Origin: Nitrospira sp.
Lineage (GTDB): Bacteria; Nitrospirota; Nitrospiria; Nitrospirales; Nitrospiraceae
Direction of reading: 5' to 3'
DNA: 59,674 bases
Assembly: GCA_024998685.1 (NCBI GenBank)
Contig: JACOEH010000029.1
Coordinates: 1-59,674, forward strand
In this document: one piece after another, positions 1 through 9,708 of the stretch
How positions within the stretch are numbered: position 1 is the first letter of the stretch
How the letters are laid out: each line of letters opens with the position of its first letter
Notes under the pieces: model-generated
What the model was told of the DNA's origin: nothing
Seen by the model: the letters and a program-made list of their open reading frames with translations, nothing else
Databases searched by the model: none
Position numbers and translations under genes: made by a program

Positions 1-61
1 CAGAATGCGTCGGAGGGAAGATCTCACGATGGAGTCACGCCGGATTCAAGTTGAAACCTTC

Positions 62-775
62 TTATCCTCGGGCATCGAAGGCGGCTTGCATCTCGGCAAG
101 AATGGCGTTGACCGTTGCCGGCGGATCTGCTGCATCACGAATGGGTCGGCCGATCACGAGATAATCGGCACCAGATGCGATGGTCTGAGTGGGAGTGGTG
201 GCTCGTGCGTGGTCGTCCACTCCTTTACCGGCCGGCCGGACCCCCGGCGTGACGATCCCAAAGCGGGGACCGATTTTCTGCCGGATGGCGGCGGCTTCTT
301 CTCCTGACGCCACCACACCGTCACAGCCGACCTCTGAAGCCAGCAACGCCCTCGCCGTGACGAGGTCTTGCACCGTCCGCTGTATTCCCATTTCCCGAAG
401 ATCGTTGCTGTCGAAGTTCGTCAGCACGGTCACAGCCAGCAGCTTCAACGATGATCCCTCCCGCCCCTGCACCGCTGCCGTCAACGCCTTGCGGTTCGCA
501 TGAACAGTCAGAAAATCAACCCCCATGGCCGCAACCCGTGCCGTCGCACGACGGACCGTCTCTTCGATATCGAGAAACTTCAGATCGAGAAACACCCGCA
601 TGCCCCGCTCCACAATCCGCTGGACCATCGTCGGGCCTGCCGCGGTATAGAGCTCAAGGCCAACCTTTACGAAGGAGATGTGTCCTTGGAGTCGGTCCAA
701 GAGCCGATCTGCTTCTGCCGCTGAAGGCACGTCCAATGCAAAGATGAGTCGGTCGCGTGCCGCGTTCTTCACCAT
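62..775 (-). CDS. pyrF: Orotidine 5'-phosphate decarboxylase
   Basis: Decarboxylates OMP to UMP, the last step of de novo pyrimidine synthesis, in the cytosol. The 237-residue length fits the short bacterial family. The catalytic D-x-K-x-x-D motif is seen as DLKFLDI; many homologues have His where this one has Leu. The C-terminal phosphate-binding part is clear (VTPGVRP, then GADYLVIGRPI). The ATG start has an AAGGAG Shine-Dalgarno about 7 nt upstream. It is transcribed divergently from rpsT. Confidence 0.95.
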   Translation of the reverse strand: MVKNAARDRLIFALDVPSAAEADRLLDRLQGHISFVKVGLELYTAAGPTMVQRIVERGMRVFLDLKFLDIEETVRRATARVAAMGVDFLTVHANRKALTAAVQGREGSSLKLLAVTVLTNFDSNDLREMGIQRTVQDLVTARALLASEVGCDGVVASGEEAAAIRQKIGPRFGIVTPGVRPAGKGVDDHARATTPTQTIASGADYLVIGRPIRDAADPPATVNAILAEMQAAFDARG

Positions 776-802
776 ACCGTTGCTCCTTCTTCAGGCCGAT
801 CC

Positions 803-830
803 TTGACGACCGGCGACGCTCCATGATAAA
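803..830 (+). promoter_or_regulatory. Putative sigma70 promoter of rpsT
   Basis: TTGACG (803-808) is followed after 16 nt by GATAAA (825-830). The rpsT start lies 29 nt further on, behind an AGAGGAG ribosome binding site. Assigned by eye from the consensus only. Confidence 0.45.
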
Positions 831-859
831 AATCTACCTCTTTTTCAGAGGAGTCATCT

Positions 860-1138
860 ATGCCCCGTGTTCATAAATCGACGATTCGACGAGCCCGCCA
901 AGCAGACCGACGCCATGAGCGGAATCGGGCGACTCACAACACCGTGAAGACGCTCATCAAGAAGGTTCAGTCCGCCGTAGCAGGAAAGAAGACGGACGAG
1001 GCCAAGACCAGCTTGCTGGAAGCGACCTCGGTGATCGGAAAGGCCGTTTCGAAAGGCGTGCTCCATCGCAACACCGCGTCCCGCCGAATTTCGCGTTTGG
1101 CTCTTCGCGTCAATGCCCTGTCCGGTTCCGGCTCTTAA
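860..1138 (+). CDS. rpsT: 30S ribosomal protein S20
   Basis: Small basic protein (92 aa) that binds 16S rRNA in the 30S subunit. The typical bS20 pattern is visible: N-terminal K/R-rich helix (STIRRARQADRRHERN), then TVKTLIKKV, and a C-terminal helix with HRNTASRRISRLALRVN. AGAGGAG lies about 7 nt before the ATG. It is a single gene with its own promoter. Its last 29 bp overlap the 3' end of convergent holA. Confidence 0.97.
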   Translation: MPRVHKSTIRRARQADRRHERNRATHNTVKTLIKKVQSAVAGKKTDEAKTSLLEATSVIGKAVSKGVLHRNTASRRISRLALRVNALSGSGS

Positions 1139-2219
1139 TCGTTCGCACGTTCGATACGACCCGCGCAGGCACTCGCTTCGGTGAGGCCGGAGGAGGCGGC
1201 GGCTCGGCTCGCCGGCCTGCAGTGTCCTCACAGAGCTTCAGCAACAGACGCTCCAGCACGATCCGCGGACGATTTCCGCTTCCACCCTTCAGCTTCCCAT
1301 CAGTGTCGAGAAACAGACGCAGCGCCGCGTGAAGGTGCGGCTCAGAAAACCGATCGAGGAAAGAGGGGACCTTCCATGGGTCCATACGCAAGCTTCTGGC
1401 CACCTCCCCTTCACGACCGCCATTGGCCAGCGAGTCTTTGGCTTTCCAGAGACGGCGATACTGCCATGCGAGAGAACCAAGAATCCGAAGCGGGGCTTCC
1501 CCCGCCTCAAGGTTGCGCGCCAGAATGGAAAGGGCTCGTCCCCGGCCACCCTCCGCGATGGCGAGGGTCAAATCAAACACCGAGGCGCCGGGATCCATGC
1601 CGCGCAGCAAATGGACATCGGCGGCGGTGACGAAACGATCAGGCGGCACATACGAAGCCAACTTCTCCAATTCACGCCGCACGCCATAGAGTGATGCACC
1701 GCAGGACTCCTGCAGCACCTGGGCTGCCGCATCCTCCACGCGAAGCCCGATCCGTTCTGCTTCACGGGCGATCCAAGCAGGCAACTGCGCCTCGCGGAGA
1801 GGTGAACAATCGACCGTGATCGCCGCTCGTGTCAGGAGCTGGGAAAATTTTAATCGACCGTCCAACTTCGGGCTCACGAACACCAGCGTCGTAGATTCGA
1901 CAGGATTCTTTACACAGTCGAGCAGGAGGTCGCTTTCTCGCGCATTCAGTTTCTCTGTCGCCTTCACCACGACCAAACGGCGCTCCGCAAAGACCGGCAC
2001 ATCCATCACACTGTTCCGAATATCAGTTCCACGCGCGTCATCTCCATAGAACAGCTCGTAATTGAATTCGTCCCCTTCGCTGCCGATGCTCGCGCGCTTG
2101 ATGGCGGCGAGCACAGAATCCCGCAGAAGATCTTCTTCACCTACGACGAGATACAGAGACCTGGGTCTCTGCTGTTTCAAAGCCGACTCCAGCTGCACAT
2201 GACTCATGACCGATGCCAT
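1110..2219 (-). CDS. holA: DNA polymerase III subunit delta
   Basis: Clamp-loader delta subunit, which opens the beta sliding clamp as part of the gamma complex. At 369 aa it has the usual length. Features include the N-terminal LYLVVGEEDLLRD, the central AAA-like region (FVSPKLDGRLKF) and a C-terminal helical domain with ILGSLAWQYRRLWKAK. It is the last gene of leuS-lptE-holA, an order also known from Enterobacteria, and starts 18 bp after lptE. The 3' end overlaps rpsT tail to tail by 29 bp. Confidence 0.92.
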   Translation of the reverse strand: MASVMSHVQLESALKQQRPRSLYLVVGEEDLLRDSVLAAIKRASIGSEGDEFNYELFYGDDARGTDIRNSVMDVPVFAERRLVVVKATEKLNARESDLLLDCVKNPVESTTLVFVSPKLDGRLKFSQLLTRAAITVDCSPLREAQLPAWIAREAERIGLRVEDAAAQVLQESCGASLYGVRRELEKLASYVPPDRFVTAADVHLLRGMDPGASVFDLTLAIAEGGRGRALSILARNLEAGEAPLRILGSLAWQYRRLWKAKDSLANGGREGEVARSLRMDPWKVPSFLDRFSEPHLHAALRLFLDTDGKLKGGSGNRPRIVLERLLLKLCEDTAGRRAEPPPPPASPKRVPARVVSNVRTIKSRNRTGH

Positions 2220-2237
2220 TGGTCCAGACCTTCGATA

Positions 2238-2885
2238 CTAGTGAGAGACAGGATCCGGAGCGGACACTTGCTTCGTGAGTGTACCCGTCTCGAGCTGTAA
2301 TAGAAAACGGGCCGCCAGGTCGGCCGCCACAAAGCGGCCCGCCTGTTCGATCGCACGGTTCTGCAGCGCGCGATTAAACTGAAGATCGGACGTAATGAAG
2401 AACTCCGATGCCCCTTTGACGACTTGGCTCCAGACCACTTTTCTTAATCGGGCGTCTTCCACTCTCACCAAGACGACCACCTCGGTTCTGCTTTCCAACG
2501 TCGCCGTCCGAGAAAAGCTGAGTGTCGGCAGGATCACCGAAAGGATTTGCCCGGTCAGCACAAGATCCGCCGCTTCGGACTCCGGCACGACCTGCGCCCC
2601 GCTGCCGGTGGAAAATTCTTCACGGAGGTAGTTGGTGTATCGCGTTTCCAGATTCGGCTCAAAACTACCATTGATCAATGTCCGGATGATGAGACGTGGC
2701 GGAGGCTCTTGGGAAGAAGTCGCGGGGGCCCCTCCGATGGTCGGGCCGGCTCCCTCGACTCGAAACTGGTAGCCACAGGCGGTCAGCGCCGAAGCGATGA
2801 GTGCCGGGACGAGAGTGCTGAGAATAAAAAAGAATGACCCTCTTCCGTCGTGATTCCTGCTGACCGCAGACTCAGCACTCAGCAC
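2238..2885 (-). CDS. lptE: LPS-assembly lipoprotein LptE
   Basis: Outer-membrane lipoprotein that plugs and supports the LptD translocon for LPS insertion. The N-terminus has a hydrophobic stretch ending in a lipobox (SALTACGYQF), followed by the LptE-type beta domain (TRYTNYLREEF, LVLTGQILSV, SRTATLESRTEVVVLVRVED). At 215 aa it is family-sized. The start is GTG with AAGGAG 7 nt upstream. Position between leuS and holA supports the call, and it implies an LPS-containing outer membrane. Confidence 0.82.
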   Translation of the reverse strand: MLSAESAVSRNHDGRGSFFFILSTLVPALIASALTACGYQFRVEGAGPTIGGAPATSSQEPPPRLIIRTLINGSFEPNLETRYTNYLREEFSTGSGAQVVPESEAADLVLTGQILSVILPTLSFSRTATLESRTEVVVLVRVEDARLRKVVWSQVVKGASEFFITSDLQFNRALQNRAIEQAGRFVAADLAARFLLQLETGTLTKQVSAPDPVSH

Positions 2886-2896
2886 TCGACACTCCT

Positions 2897-5332
2897 TCAG
2901 ATCACAAAGTTGATTAACTTCCTATCGACGTAGATCACTTTTTTCGGCTCCTTATCTTGGATCCACTCCGCCGCCTCCGCGCGAGCCGACCGCTCGATCT
3001 CATCACGTGACGTGTCAATTGCGACATCGAGTTTGGTCCTGAGTCTCCCGTTGACCTGAACGGGAATGGTCATGCGCTCACTTACCGTCATTGCGGAATC
3101 GTAAATCGGCCAAGGCTGTTGCGACACACTGGACTGGTGTCCCACCAAGCTCCAGAGCTCTTCGGCGACATGCGGAGCGAACGGCGAAAGCAGCAGGATG
3201 AACGGCTCGATCACGGCCCGAGGCCGCTGTTGTGCCTTCGTCATCTCGTTGGTAAAAATCATCATCTGCGAGATGGCTGTATTGAATCGAAGAGCTTCGA
3301 TATCTTCCGTGACTTTTTTGATCGTGTGATGCAGTAGGCGCTGTTGGTCGAGGCTCGGTGCGGTCGGCACGATGGCGGTCGACAGTCGGCCTTGCTCATC
3401 GATCATCAACCGCCAGACTCGCTCCAAGAAACGGGTCACCCCTTCCACGCCCCTGGTGCTCCAAGGCTTCATCGCCTCGAGTGGTCCCATAAACATTTCA
3501 TAGAGCCGTACGGCGTCCGCGCCGAACTGATCGATCATCTCATCAGGATTGACGACGTTGCCGCGTGATTTCGACATCTTCTGATTGTCTTCTCCCAAGA
3601 CGATGCCCTGATGCACCAACTTCAGGAATGGCTCGGGAGTGCTCGTCACACCGATGTCGAACAGGACTTTATGCCAGAACCGAGCATACAGGAGATGCAG
3701 AACGGCATGCTCGCTGCCCCCGATATACAGGTCCACGGGCATCCAATAGCGTTCTTTGGCCGGATCGACGAGCTGTGTCGAGTTTTTGGGATCAATGAAT
3801 CTCAGGTAGTACCAGCAAGAGCCGGCCCACTGGGGCATCGTATTGGTTTCGCGCCGAGCCGGCTTACCGATGACAGGATCGATCGTCGTCAGCCACGAAT
3901 CCAAGTTGGCCAACGGACTTTCGCCCGTCCCGGACGGTTTAAAATTGCTCGTTTCCGGTAAGACGAGAGGCAACTGCTCCTCCGGAAGCGGACGTGCCTC
4001 TCCATCGACCCACACAACCGGGAACGGCTCGCCCCAATAGCGCTGGCGGGCGAAGAGCCAGTCGCGTAACTTGTAATTGATTGCTCGTAGCCCCTTTCCC
4101 TGTTTCGCAAGCCATTCAGTAATTTTGGGGATCGCTTCAGACGGAGCGAGACCATTGATCGAAAAGCTGCCGTCAGCGGTCGCAGAATTCACGACCGTCC
4201 CACGATCTATGTCCGTGAACGCCCCCTCGTGGATATTTCCGCCGGCGATCACTTCTCGAATAGTGAGTTGATATTGGCGCGCGAACGCCCAGTCTCGTTC
4301 GTCGTGCGCCGGCACGGCCATGATGGCGCCGGTCCCGTAACTCATCAGCACATAATCGGCGATCCAAATCGGCAGGCGTTCATGGTTCACCGGGTTGACG
4401 GCGTAGCCGCCGGTGAAGACTCCGGTCTTCTCCTTATCGAGCTCTTGTCGTTGCAGATCGCTTTTCTTCGCCGCGGTTTCACGATAGGCCTGGACGGCAG
4501 CTTTTTGCTCCTCACTCGCGACCACGTCGACAAGCGGGTGTTCAGGCGCTAAGACCACGTAGGTCGCGCCGAACAGCGTGTCCGGTCTGGTTGTGAACAC
4601 TCGAATCGCGCCTCTCCGATCGGCAAGCGAAAAATCAACCTCTGCGCCGATCGATCGCCCGATCCAGTTTTTTTGCATCTCCAGCGTACTGGGAGGCCAG
4701 TCGACGAGTTTCAAGTCCTCAAGCAATCGATCGGCGTAGGCGGTGATCTTGAGCACCCATTGCCGCATCGGCTTGCGAATCACGTCAAAACCGCCGACTT
4801 CGCTCTTGCCGTCGATGATTTCCTCGTTTGCCAGCACCGTGCCGAGCGCAGGACACCAGTTCACGGGAACTTCCGCCACGTAGGCCAATCCTCGTTCGAA
4901 AAGCTTCAAGAAAATCCATTGGGTCCACCGATAGTACTGCGGATCCGTGGTACTGAGCTCTCGCTCCCAATCATACGAGAGTCCGACTCGCTTCATCTGA
5001 CGCTTAAAGGTGGCGATGTTCTCGGCTGTCGTCAGGGCAGGATGAATGCCTGTTTTCACCGCGTACTGTTCCGCCGGCAGACCGAACGCGTCCCAGCCCA
5101 TCGGGTGCAGCACGTTGAACCCACGCATCCGTTTGTACCGTGAGACAATATCGGTGGCGGTGTATCCCTCAAGATGTCCGACATGGAGCCCGGAACCGGA
5201 GGGGTAAGGGAACATATCGAGGCAGTAAAATTTCGGCTTACCAGGATCTTCCGTGACGCGAAACGTCCGGTGCTGATCCCAGTACTGCTGCCATTTCGCT
5301 TCGATCGCGCGATGATCGTATCCTTTACTCAT
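2897..5332 (-). CDS. leuS: Leucyl-tRNA synthetase
   Basis: Class I aminoacyl-tRNA synthetase charging tRNA-Leu. The signature HIGH motif is HVGH at about residues 50-53 ([12 protein letters not shown]) and the KMSKS loop is KMSKSRGNV at about residue 577. The editing (CP1) domain lies between them, with [12 protein letters not shown] and [10 protein letters not shown]. The 811-residue length is normal for the bacterial form. First gene of the leuS-lptE-holA operon. No good Shine-Dalgarno is seen before the ATG. Confidence 0.97.
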   Translation of the reverse strand: MSKGYDHRAIEAKWQQYWDQHRTFRVTEDPGKPKFYCLDMFPYPSGSGLHVGHLEGYTATDIVSRYKRMRGFNVLHPMGWDAFGLPAEQYAVKTGIHPALTTAENIATFKRQMKRVGLSYDWERELSTTDPQYYRWTQWIFLKLFERGLAYVAEVPVNWCPALGTVLANEEIIDGKSEVGGFDVIRKPMRQWVLKITAYADRLLEDLKLVDWPPSTLEMQKNWIGRSIGAEVDFSLADRRGAIRVFTTRPDTLFGATYVVLAPEHPLVDVVASEEQKAAVQAYRETAAKKSDLQRQELDKEKTGVFTGGYAVNPVNHERLPIWIADYVLMSYGTGAIMAVPAHDERDWAFARQYQLTIREVIAGGNIHEGAFTDIDRGTVVNSATADGSFSINGLAPSEAIPKITEWLAKQGKGLRAINYKLRDWLFARQRYWGEPFPVVWVDGEARPLPEEQLPLVLPETSNFKPSGTGESPLANLDSWLTTIDPVIGKPARRETNTMPQWAGSCWYYLRFIDPKNSTQLVDPAKERYWMPVDLYIGGSEHAVLHLLYARFWHKVLFDIGVTSTPEPFLKLVHQGIVLGEDNQKMSKSRGNVVNPDEMIDQFGADAVRLYEMFMGPLEAMKPWSTRGVEGVTRFLERVWRLMIDEQGRLSTAIVPTAPSLDQQRLLHHTIKKVTEDIEALRFNTAISQMMIFTNEMTKAQQRPRAVIEPFILLLSPFAPHVAEELWSLVGHQSSVSQQPWPIYDSAMTVSERMTIPVQVNGRLRTKLDVAIDTSRDEIERSARAEAAEWIQDKEPKKVIYVDRKLINFVI

Positions 5333-5456
5333 AGTAAAAATTGCGTGTTGACGACTAAAGATTGAATGTCAATTGAACTGCGGAATCTAACATAGCCTCC
5401 GTGGGGTCACAAGTTCGAAACCGAGCGAATGAGGCTCTTGTTATACTACAAGCGCG

Positions 5457-6176
5457 ATGGGGTTCTACTGCGATCATATCTTCCCACGCCTCATGGAGTG
5501 GGTCATGGCCGGAGAAGAATTTCTTCGCTTGCGCAGCGAGCTACTCGCTTCAACCCATGGTGAAGTCCTAGAACTCGGGATAGGAACGGGTCTGAATCTG
5601 CCTCACTATCCGAAGACCGTCACAGAACTCCATGCGGTCGACCCAGCCCAGCTCCTCCCAAAAACAGTCGCAGCACGCAGCGCCTGTCTCTCGTTTCCAG
5701 TTCGCATTCAAAAAGGCACCGCCGAGACCCTTCCCCATGCCGATCAACGGTTTGATTATGTCGTCAGCACGTGGACGCTCTGCACGATTCCTGGTCCAGT
5801 GCTCGCGCTGCAAGAAGTCGGGCGTGTCCTCAAACCGGGAGGAAGGTTTCTCTTCTTGGAACATGGCCTGAGCGATGATCGAAAGATCGCTGGGTGGCAA
5901 GACCGGCTGAATCCAATTCAGAACGTGATCGGATGCGGATGTAACCTCAACCGGCAGATCGATCGGCTGATCACCCAATCCGGCCTCGAGATCGTTCACC
6001 TCGATCGATTCAGCATGCAGGGTATGCCAAGATTGGCAGGTGAGATGTACCGAGGCACGGCAACCAAAAACAATCAGGCTGGTGACCGGCCGTTGAGAAG
6101 CGGTGCAAATCCGGCAATGGAGAAAAACCGGGAGAGTGGAGACGGCGGTAATTGCGAACTCGACTTGGCGCTGTGA
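5457..6176 (+). CDS. Class I SAM-dependent methyltransferase
   Basis: Rossmann-fold methyltransferase (239 aa) with SAM motif I as VLELGIGTGLNLPHYP, an acidic ribose-binding position in HAVDPAQ, and motif post-II DYVVSTWTLCTIP. LKPGGRFLFLEHG and a late N-x-NR pattern resemble METTL7/phospholipid N-methyltransferase-like families. The substrate cannot be told. The ATG lies 9 nt after a TATACT box and no Shine-Dalgarno is visible, so the message may be leaderless. The 3' end overlaps the convergent HAD gene by 103 bp, so the true end of the fold is probably near residue 205. Confidence 0.8.
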   Translation: MGFYCDHIFPRLMEWVMAGEEFLRLRSELLASTHGEVLELGIGTGLNLPHYPKTVTELHAVDPAQLLPKTVAARSACLSFPVRIQKGTAETLPHADQRFDYVVSTWTLCTIPGPVLALQEVGRVLKPGGRFLFLEHGLSDDRKIAGWQDRLNPIQNVIGCGCNLNRQIDRLITQSGLEIVHLDRFSMQGMPRLAGEMYRGTATKNNQAGDRPLRSGANPAMEKNRESGDGGNCELDLAL

Positions 6177-6751
6177 ACCAAGTTGGCCACCCCGAATTCT
6201 TTCGCGGCCAGCAGACATCCTTCATCGTCATCCATGAACAGGGATCGCGACGGATCGAAACCCAACAAGCGCTGACAGTTCGGCCAATACTCCGGTCGCA
6301 TCTTGAGATAACCGACCTCAAAGGCATCCACGATCCGGTTGACGTAGCGATCTAGACCGGTCTTGGCGACTTTGACCGAGACACCCGTAGAATGAGCGTT
6401 CGTCACGATCGTCACCCGCTTCCCAAGCTGACGAAGATGGCGCAAGAATTCCTCGGCACCAGGGAGAAAGCCGATCATGTGATCGAGTTCCTTGTGCATC
6501 GCCACCACATCGATGCCGACCCGCTTCGTCCAGTAGTCCAGGTCCGTCCACGCTAATTCGCCTTCGACCGATCGATACATCGTCATCAAGCGATCGCGAG
6601 CTTCCTCAAACGGGAGTGCGTGGAGCGTGGCATACCGACGCGGCAGCTCCTCCTCGAAAAAGAAGTTATCGAAATGGCGGTCGAGCAACGTCCCGTCCAT
6701 ATCGAGCAGCACATCGTCGATTTGAAACCAGTCGGGGGGGTGCTGAGTCAT
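6074..6751 (-). CDS. HAD-family hydrolase, GMP/IMP nucleotidase-like
   Basis: HAD phosphatase of the YrfG type, which dephosphorylates purine nucleotides in E. coli. Motif I is DVLLDMDGTLLD near residue 20, motif II VTNAHS, and the late acidic motif SLFMDDDEGCL. The ATG of MTQHPPDW is preferred; it lies 7 nt behind TATACT (6759-6764), suggesting a short or absent leader. The last 103 bp overlap the convergent methyltransferase gene. Substrate is inferred from family resemblance only. Confidence 0.75.
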   Translation of the reverse strand: MTQHPPDWFQIDDVLLDMDGTLLDRHFDNFFFEEELPRRYATLHALPFEEARDRLMTMYRSVEGELAWTDLDYWTKRVGIDVVAMHKELDHMIGFLPGAEEFLRHLRQLGKRVTIVTNAHSTGVSVKVAKTGLDRYVNRIVDAFEVGYLKMRPEYWPNCQRLLGFDPSRSLFMDDDEGCLLAAKEFGVANLVHSAKSSSQLPPSPLSRFFSIAGFAPLLNGRSPA

Positions 6752-6834
6752 CGCGCAAAGTATAGCCGAACGGCACAAGAGAAGACGAGGCAGGTTGTCT
6801 TTGAGAAAAACCCTATGCTACGGTCCGACAAGTT

Positions 6835-8217
6835 ATGCCGCGTACGAAATCAGCTTCCAAACAAGAACCGACGCTGCCGTTGCCTTCAATGGAAAGCGGA
6901 TCACCTCCTCTCGTCGCCATCATCGGTCGGCCGAACGTGGGGAAGTCGACACTGTTTAACAAGATCTTAGGCGCGAAGATCGCCATTGTGGACGACGTAC
7001 CCGGCGTGACCCGTGACCGCAACTATGCCGACGCCTCGTACCGCAATCGAAGGTTTCGGCTGGTCGATACGGGGGGACTGGATCTGTCTACCTCCGACAG
7101 CATGTTGTCCCTGATTCGACGACAGTCGGAACTGGCGATTGCTGAAGCGGATATCCTCATCGTGCTCTTGGACGGTCGCTCAGGATTGACCCCGCCGGAT
7201 CACGAAGTCGTACGGCTGCTGCGTGGAGTCACGAAACCCCTGTTCTATGTGATCAACAAGATCGACACGCCGAAGTCCGAGCCCTTGCTGGCCGACTTCT
7301 ATCGCTTGGGCGCCGACCAGCTCTACCCTGTGTCCGCTGAACATGGCCTCGGTGTCGCTGAGCTGTTGGACGCCATGTACCCGCTCCTTCCGTCCGCTGA
7401 CGAGTCCGACGAGCTGCAACAACTCCCTCGCGTGGCCGTGGTAGGACGTCCGAACGTCGGCAAATCCACCCTCGTGAATGCGCTGCTTGGAGAGGACCGG
7501 GTCGTCGTCAGCGATGTCCCAGGAACGACACGTGATCCGATCGACTCACTGGTCATACACCAGAACGAACGCTACATCTTCACCGACACGGCAGGCATCA
7601 GGCGTCGCGGCAAGGTCGACCGCGGGGTGGAAGGCTACAGCGTACTCCGATCGCTTCGTGCCATCGGTCGGTCCGACATCGCGGTTCTCTTACTTGATGG
7701 TCTGGGAGGAGTCACGGAACAAGACACTAAGATCGCCGGGGCCATTCTGAAGCAAGGGCGCGCCTGCATTCTGTTGAGCAACAAGTGGGACTTACGGGCT
7801 GGAGATCCGAAAGCGCGACAAGAGTATGAACGCGAACTCCGTCGCCGGTTTCCCTTTCTGACCTGGGCTCCGGTCCTCTACGGATCGGCTCTCAAACCAG
7901 AATCCGTCCGCCGTCTCTTCCCCCTCCTCAAGGACGTACACACCATGTTCACCAAGCGTGTCCCCACCGGCGCGCTGAATACCTGGCTGCAGAAGATTCT
8001 GGTCAGCCATCCCTTGCCGGTTCGCAAGCACAAGCCATCAGCTGTGACGAAATCCGCCTATATCACGCAGGTGGCCACCAAACCGCCGGTCTTCGCCTTG
8101 TTCGTCGGACACCCGGAAGACCTCACACCTTCATATCTCCGATACTTGGAGAATCAACTGCGCGAGACATACCAATTCACCGGCACACCGCTGCGTCTCA
8201 TGGTGAGGAAAAAGTGA
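6835..8217 (+). CDS. der: Ribosome biogenesis GTPase Der (EngA)
   Basis: Essential tandem-GTPase for 50S subunit maturation. Two G domains are clear: GRPNVGKST at about residues 31-39 and again at about 203-211. Each has its DTGG/DTAG switch and an NKxD motif (NKID, NKWD). The KH-like C-terminal domain ends in TGTPLRLMVRKK. At 460 aa it is family-sized, with a slightly long N-terminus. It stands alone here. Confidence 0.96.
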   Translation: MPRTKSASKQEPTLPLPSMESGSPPLVAIIGRPNVGKSTLFNKILGAKIAIVDDVPGVTRDRNYADASYRNRRFRLVDTGGLDLSTSDSMLSLIRRQSELAIAEADILIVLLDGRSGLTPPDHEVVRLLRGVTKPLFYVINKIDTPKSEPLLADFYRLGADQLYPVSAEHGLGVAELLDAMYPLLPSADESDELQQLPRVAVVGRPNVGKSTLVNALLGEDRVVVSDVPGTTRDPIDSLVIHQNERYIFTDTAGIRRRGKVDRGVEGYSVLRSLRAIGRSDIAVLLLDGLGGVTEQDTKIAGAILKQGRACILLSNKWDLRAGDPKARQEYERELRRRFPFLTWAPVLYGSALKPESVRRLFPLLKDVHTMFTKRVPTGALNTWLQKILVSHPLPVRKHKPSAVTKSAYITQVATKPPVFALFVGHPEDLTPSYLRYLENQLRETYQFTGTPLRLMVRKK

Positions 8218-8317
8218 ATGTCCTACCCATTCGAAGGTCCGAATAACCAAGTCGAAAAACACGACTCTCGGCGCCGACTCCATCAATTTCGTCTCAGACA
8301 TCTGATTCCTCTCTGGC

Positions 8318-8346
8318 CACTGCTGGAACCTGGCATTTTGTGAGTC
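8318..8346. repeat. 29-bp direct repeat, left copy, flanking the PIN module
   Basis: This copy matches the one at 9156-9184 at 27 of 29 positions; the core is GAACCTGGCATTTTGTG. The two copies bracket the toxin-antitoxin pair. The rest of the stretch between der and the toxin gene (8218-8416) shows no gene. Confidence 0.8.
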
Positions 8347-8416
8347 GACCGCCGCCATGGGAACCAGCCGTGGCACCAGTATGCAGGAGGCATGGACAAT
8401 GCGCTGACAGGGCGCG

Positions 8417-8821
8417 CTAAGTGAAGAGGTTCAGGAACGTACGCGGCGACACAATGGTAATGCCGCGAAACTGCTTAAGGGGCTGCAGGTGCCGCTTGTC
8501 GCCGGTAATCAGATAGTCGACCCGTGCTGCCAAGGCGCACTCAAGAATTCGGTGATCGGCGTCATCCTGCACAATACCCGACAGACGCAATGCAGGCAGG
8601 ATGCGATGACTGACGGTGCGGAGCTCCGCAAGCGCATCTTGGACTTGGAGCTTGGTCCACTGAAATTTGTCGTGCAAGATGCGTTGCAATTCTCGCTCGA
8701 TGGCGGGGGAATGCGACAGCTCGATCAGTCCCGCTCGCGCCATACTCAAAATCGTTTCGGCAGGACCGCCAAAGAGCAACGCTGAGATGTAAATATTGGT
8801 ATCCGCGACGGCGGTAATCAC
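8417..8821 (-). CDS. PIN-domain toxin (putative VapC-like RNase)
   Basis: Likely ribonuclease toxin of the PIN family sometimes called 'putative toxin-antitoxin system toxin component'. The PIN acidic residues are seen in AVADTNIYIS (N-terminal Asp), ERELQRIL, DADHRILECALAARVDYLITGD and the final SPRTFL. I place the start at the GTG at 8821. It overlaps the antitoxin stop as GTGA, a tight translational coupling, and gives 134 aa. A longer reading would add about 33 residues unlike the family. Confidence 0.8.
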   Translation of the reverse strand: MITAVADTNIYISALLFGGPAETILSMARAGLIELSHSPAIERELQRILHDKFQWTKLQVQDALAELRTVSHRILPALRLSGIVQDDADHRILECALAARVDYLITGDKRHLQPLKQFRGITIVSPRTFLNLFT

Positions 8822-9075
8822 CGCCGCCGTCCGCGCGTGCGGGGGCGAGTACGCCGGAGGAATCGTTCCAGATCGGCCTCGGACTTCAACCCTAACCGTT
8901 TGGCCGTGTCGGCACCCCATTGGCGAAGCCGCTGCCAGCGGCGTGAGGTGAGATATTGGCGAAGCGCTAGTTCCACGAGTTTGGCCGGTGTAGTCGCCTC
9001 CACACTAGCGAGGCGCTGCGTCTCGCGCAGCAGGTCGGCTGGTAACGAAATGGTCATGGGTTTGGTCGCAGCCAT
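8818..9075 (-). CDS. Antitoxin, ribbon-helix-helix (CopG-like)
   Basis: 85-residue partner of the downstream PIN toxin. The N-terminus has a ribbon-helix-helix start (MTISLPADLLRETQRLASVE) expected to bind its own promoter. The C-terminus is very basic (RRTRPRTRGRRR) and probably wraps the toxin. The ATG at 9075 is chosen because the RHH fold begins just after it and GAGGA lies about 13 nt upstream. Stop and toxin start overlap by 4 bp. Confidence 0.75.
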   Translation of the reverse strand: MAATKPMTISLPADLLRETQRLASVEATTPAKLVELALRQYLTSRRWQRLRQWGADTAKRLGLKSEADLERFLRRTRPRTRGRRR

Positions 9076-9155
9076 GGGACGTGATGTTTCCTCTGCTGTC
9101 TTGCTCTGGTAGCATCGTTCAGCTGGGCAGGATCTGTCAAGCAATACCCTCAGAT

Positions 9156-9184
9156 CACTGCTCGAACCTGGCATTTTGTGGGTC
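9156..9184. repeat. 29-bp direct repeat, right copy, flanking the PIN module
   Basis: Second copy of the 8318-8346 sequence with two mismatches, in the same orientation, 838 bp further on. It sits just upstream of the antitoxin gene and could be a module boundary, or a duplicated regulatory site. Confidence 0.8.
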
Positions 9185-9289
9185 AATGACCCTATCGTGG
9201 TACCGTGCTCCTACATAGCCAAGGGAGACAAGACCGTCGGGCTGCTCTTGATGCATTTGCTGAGACTGTACTCGCCGATAGATGAAAAA

Positions 9290-9416
9290 GTGTCAGGAAC
9301 CAGTGCCTTGATGGACTTGGTGTACGCGTATGGGCCGTCCGCTTCCCGTCGCTCCCGGCGGGTTGGTGTACCACGTCTTGAATCGGGCGAATGGACGCGT
9401 GCTCACCGAGGCCTGT
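9290..9416 (+). pseudogene. REP-associated tyrosine transposase (RAYT), N-terminal remnant
   Basis: Behind the tag GTGTCAGGAACC (9290-9301), an ATG at 9330 opens MGRPLPVAPGGLVYHVLNRA, which is the typical start of Y1/RAYT transposases. About 25 codons later the similarity is lost and no HUH or catalytic Tyr region follows. Only the 5' end survives. A second, more decayed copy lies at 11245. The region 9187-9507 holds nothing else recognisable. Confidence 0.7.
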
Positions 9417-9507
9417 GAGCGAGTGTCGATGAGGCTACATACACAGTTCGCGTCCCTACTTCCGGCGTCGTCATGCGCTGAGCCGGGTACAGGTCCGAAA
9501 TTGCTTG

Positions 9508-9708
9508 TCAGTGTCTCGCATCAGCAACAGGGGTATAGTCTCTATCGGCTTTATGTTTACGCTCGAGTTCTAGGCACGACGATTGTAGACCTTCTTGGCA
9601 TTCTCTCTCTAACTGGTTCCGGTACTGATATTCCGCGTACATGGCAACAGGCACAGCCAAACATCCTGATAGAGTAAGTGAGAACACCAGTAGGAAGACG
9701 AGTTTCAT
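9508..9708 (-). CDS. Small lipoprotein of unknown function
   Basis: 66-residue protein with a signal peptide (MKLVFLLVFSLTLSGC) whose lipobox LSGC predicts lipidation. The mature part is short and charged (ERECQEGLQSSCLELERKHK) with two further Cys. The start at 9708 is supported by AAAGGAG 6 nt upstream. The function is not recognised. It lies between two RAYT remnants with two other lipoprotein genes. Confidence 0.65.
   Translation of the reverse strand: MKLVFLLVFSLTLSGCLAVPVAMYAEYQYRNQLERECQEGLQSSCLELERKHKADRDYTPVADARH

Noticed and set aside
4673-5143. 156-codon plus-strand frame opposite leuS
   Set aside because: Shadow of a highly conserved gene; His/Arg-rich composition typical of an antisense frame.
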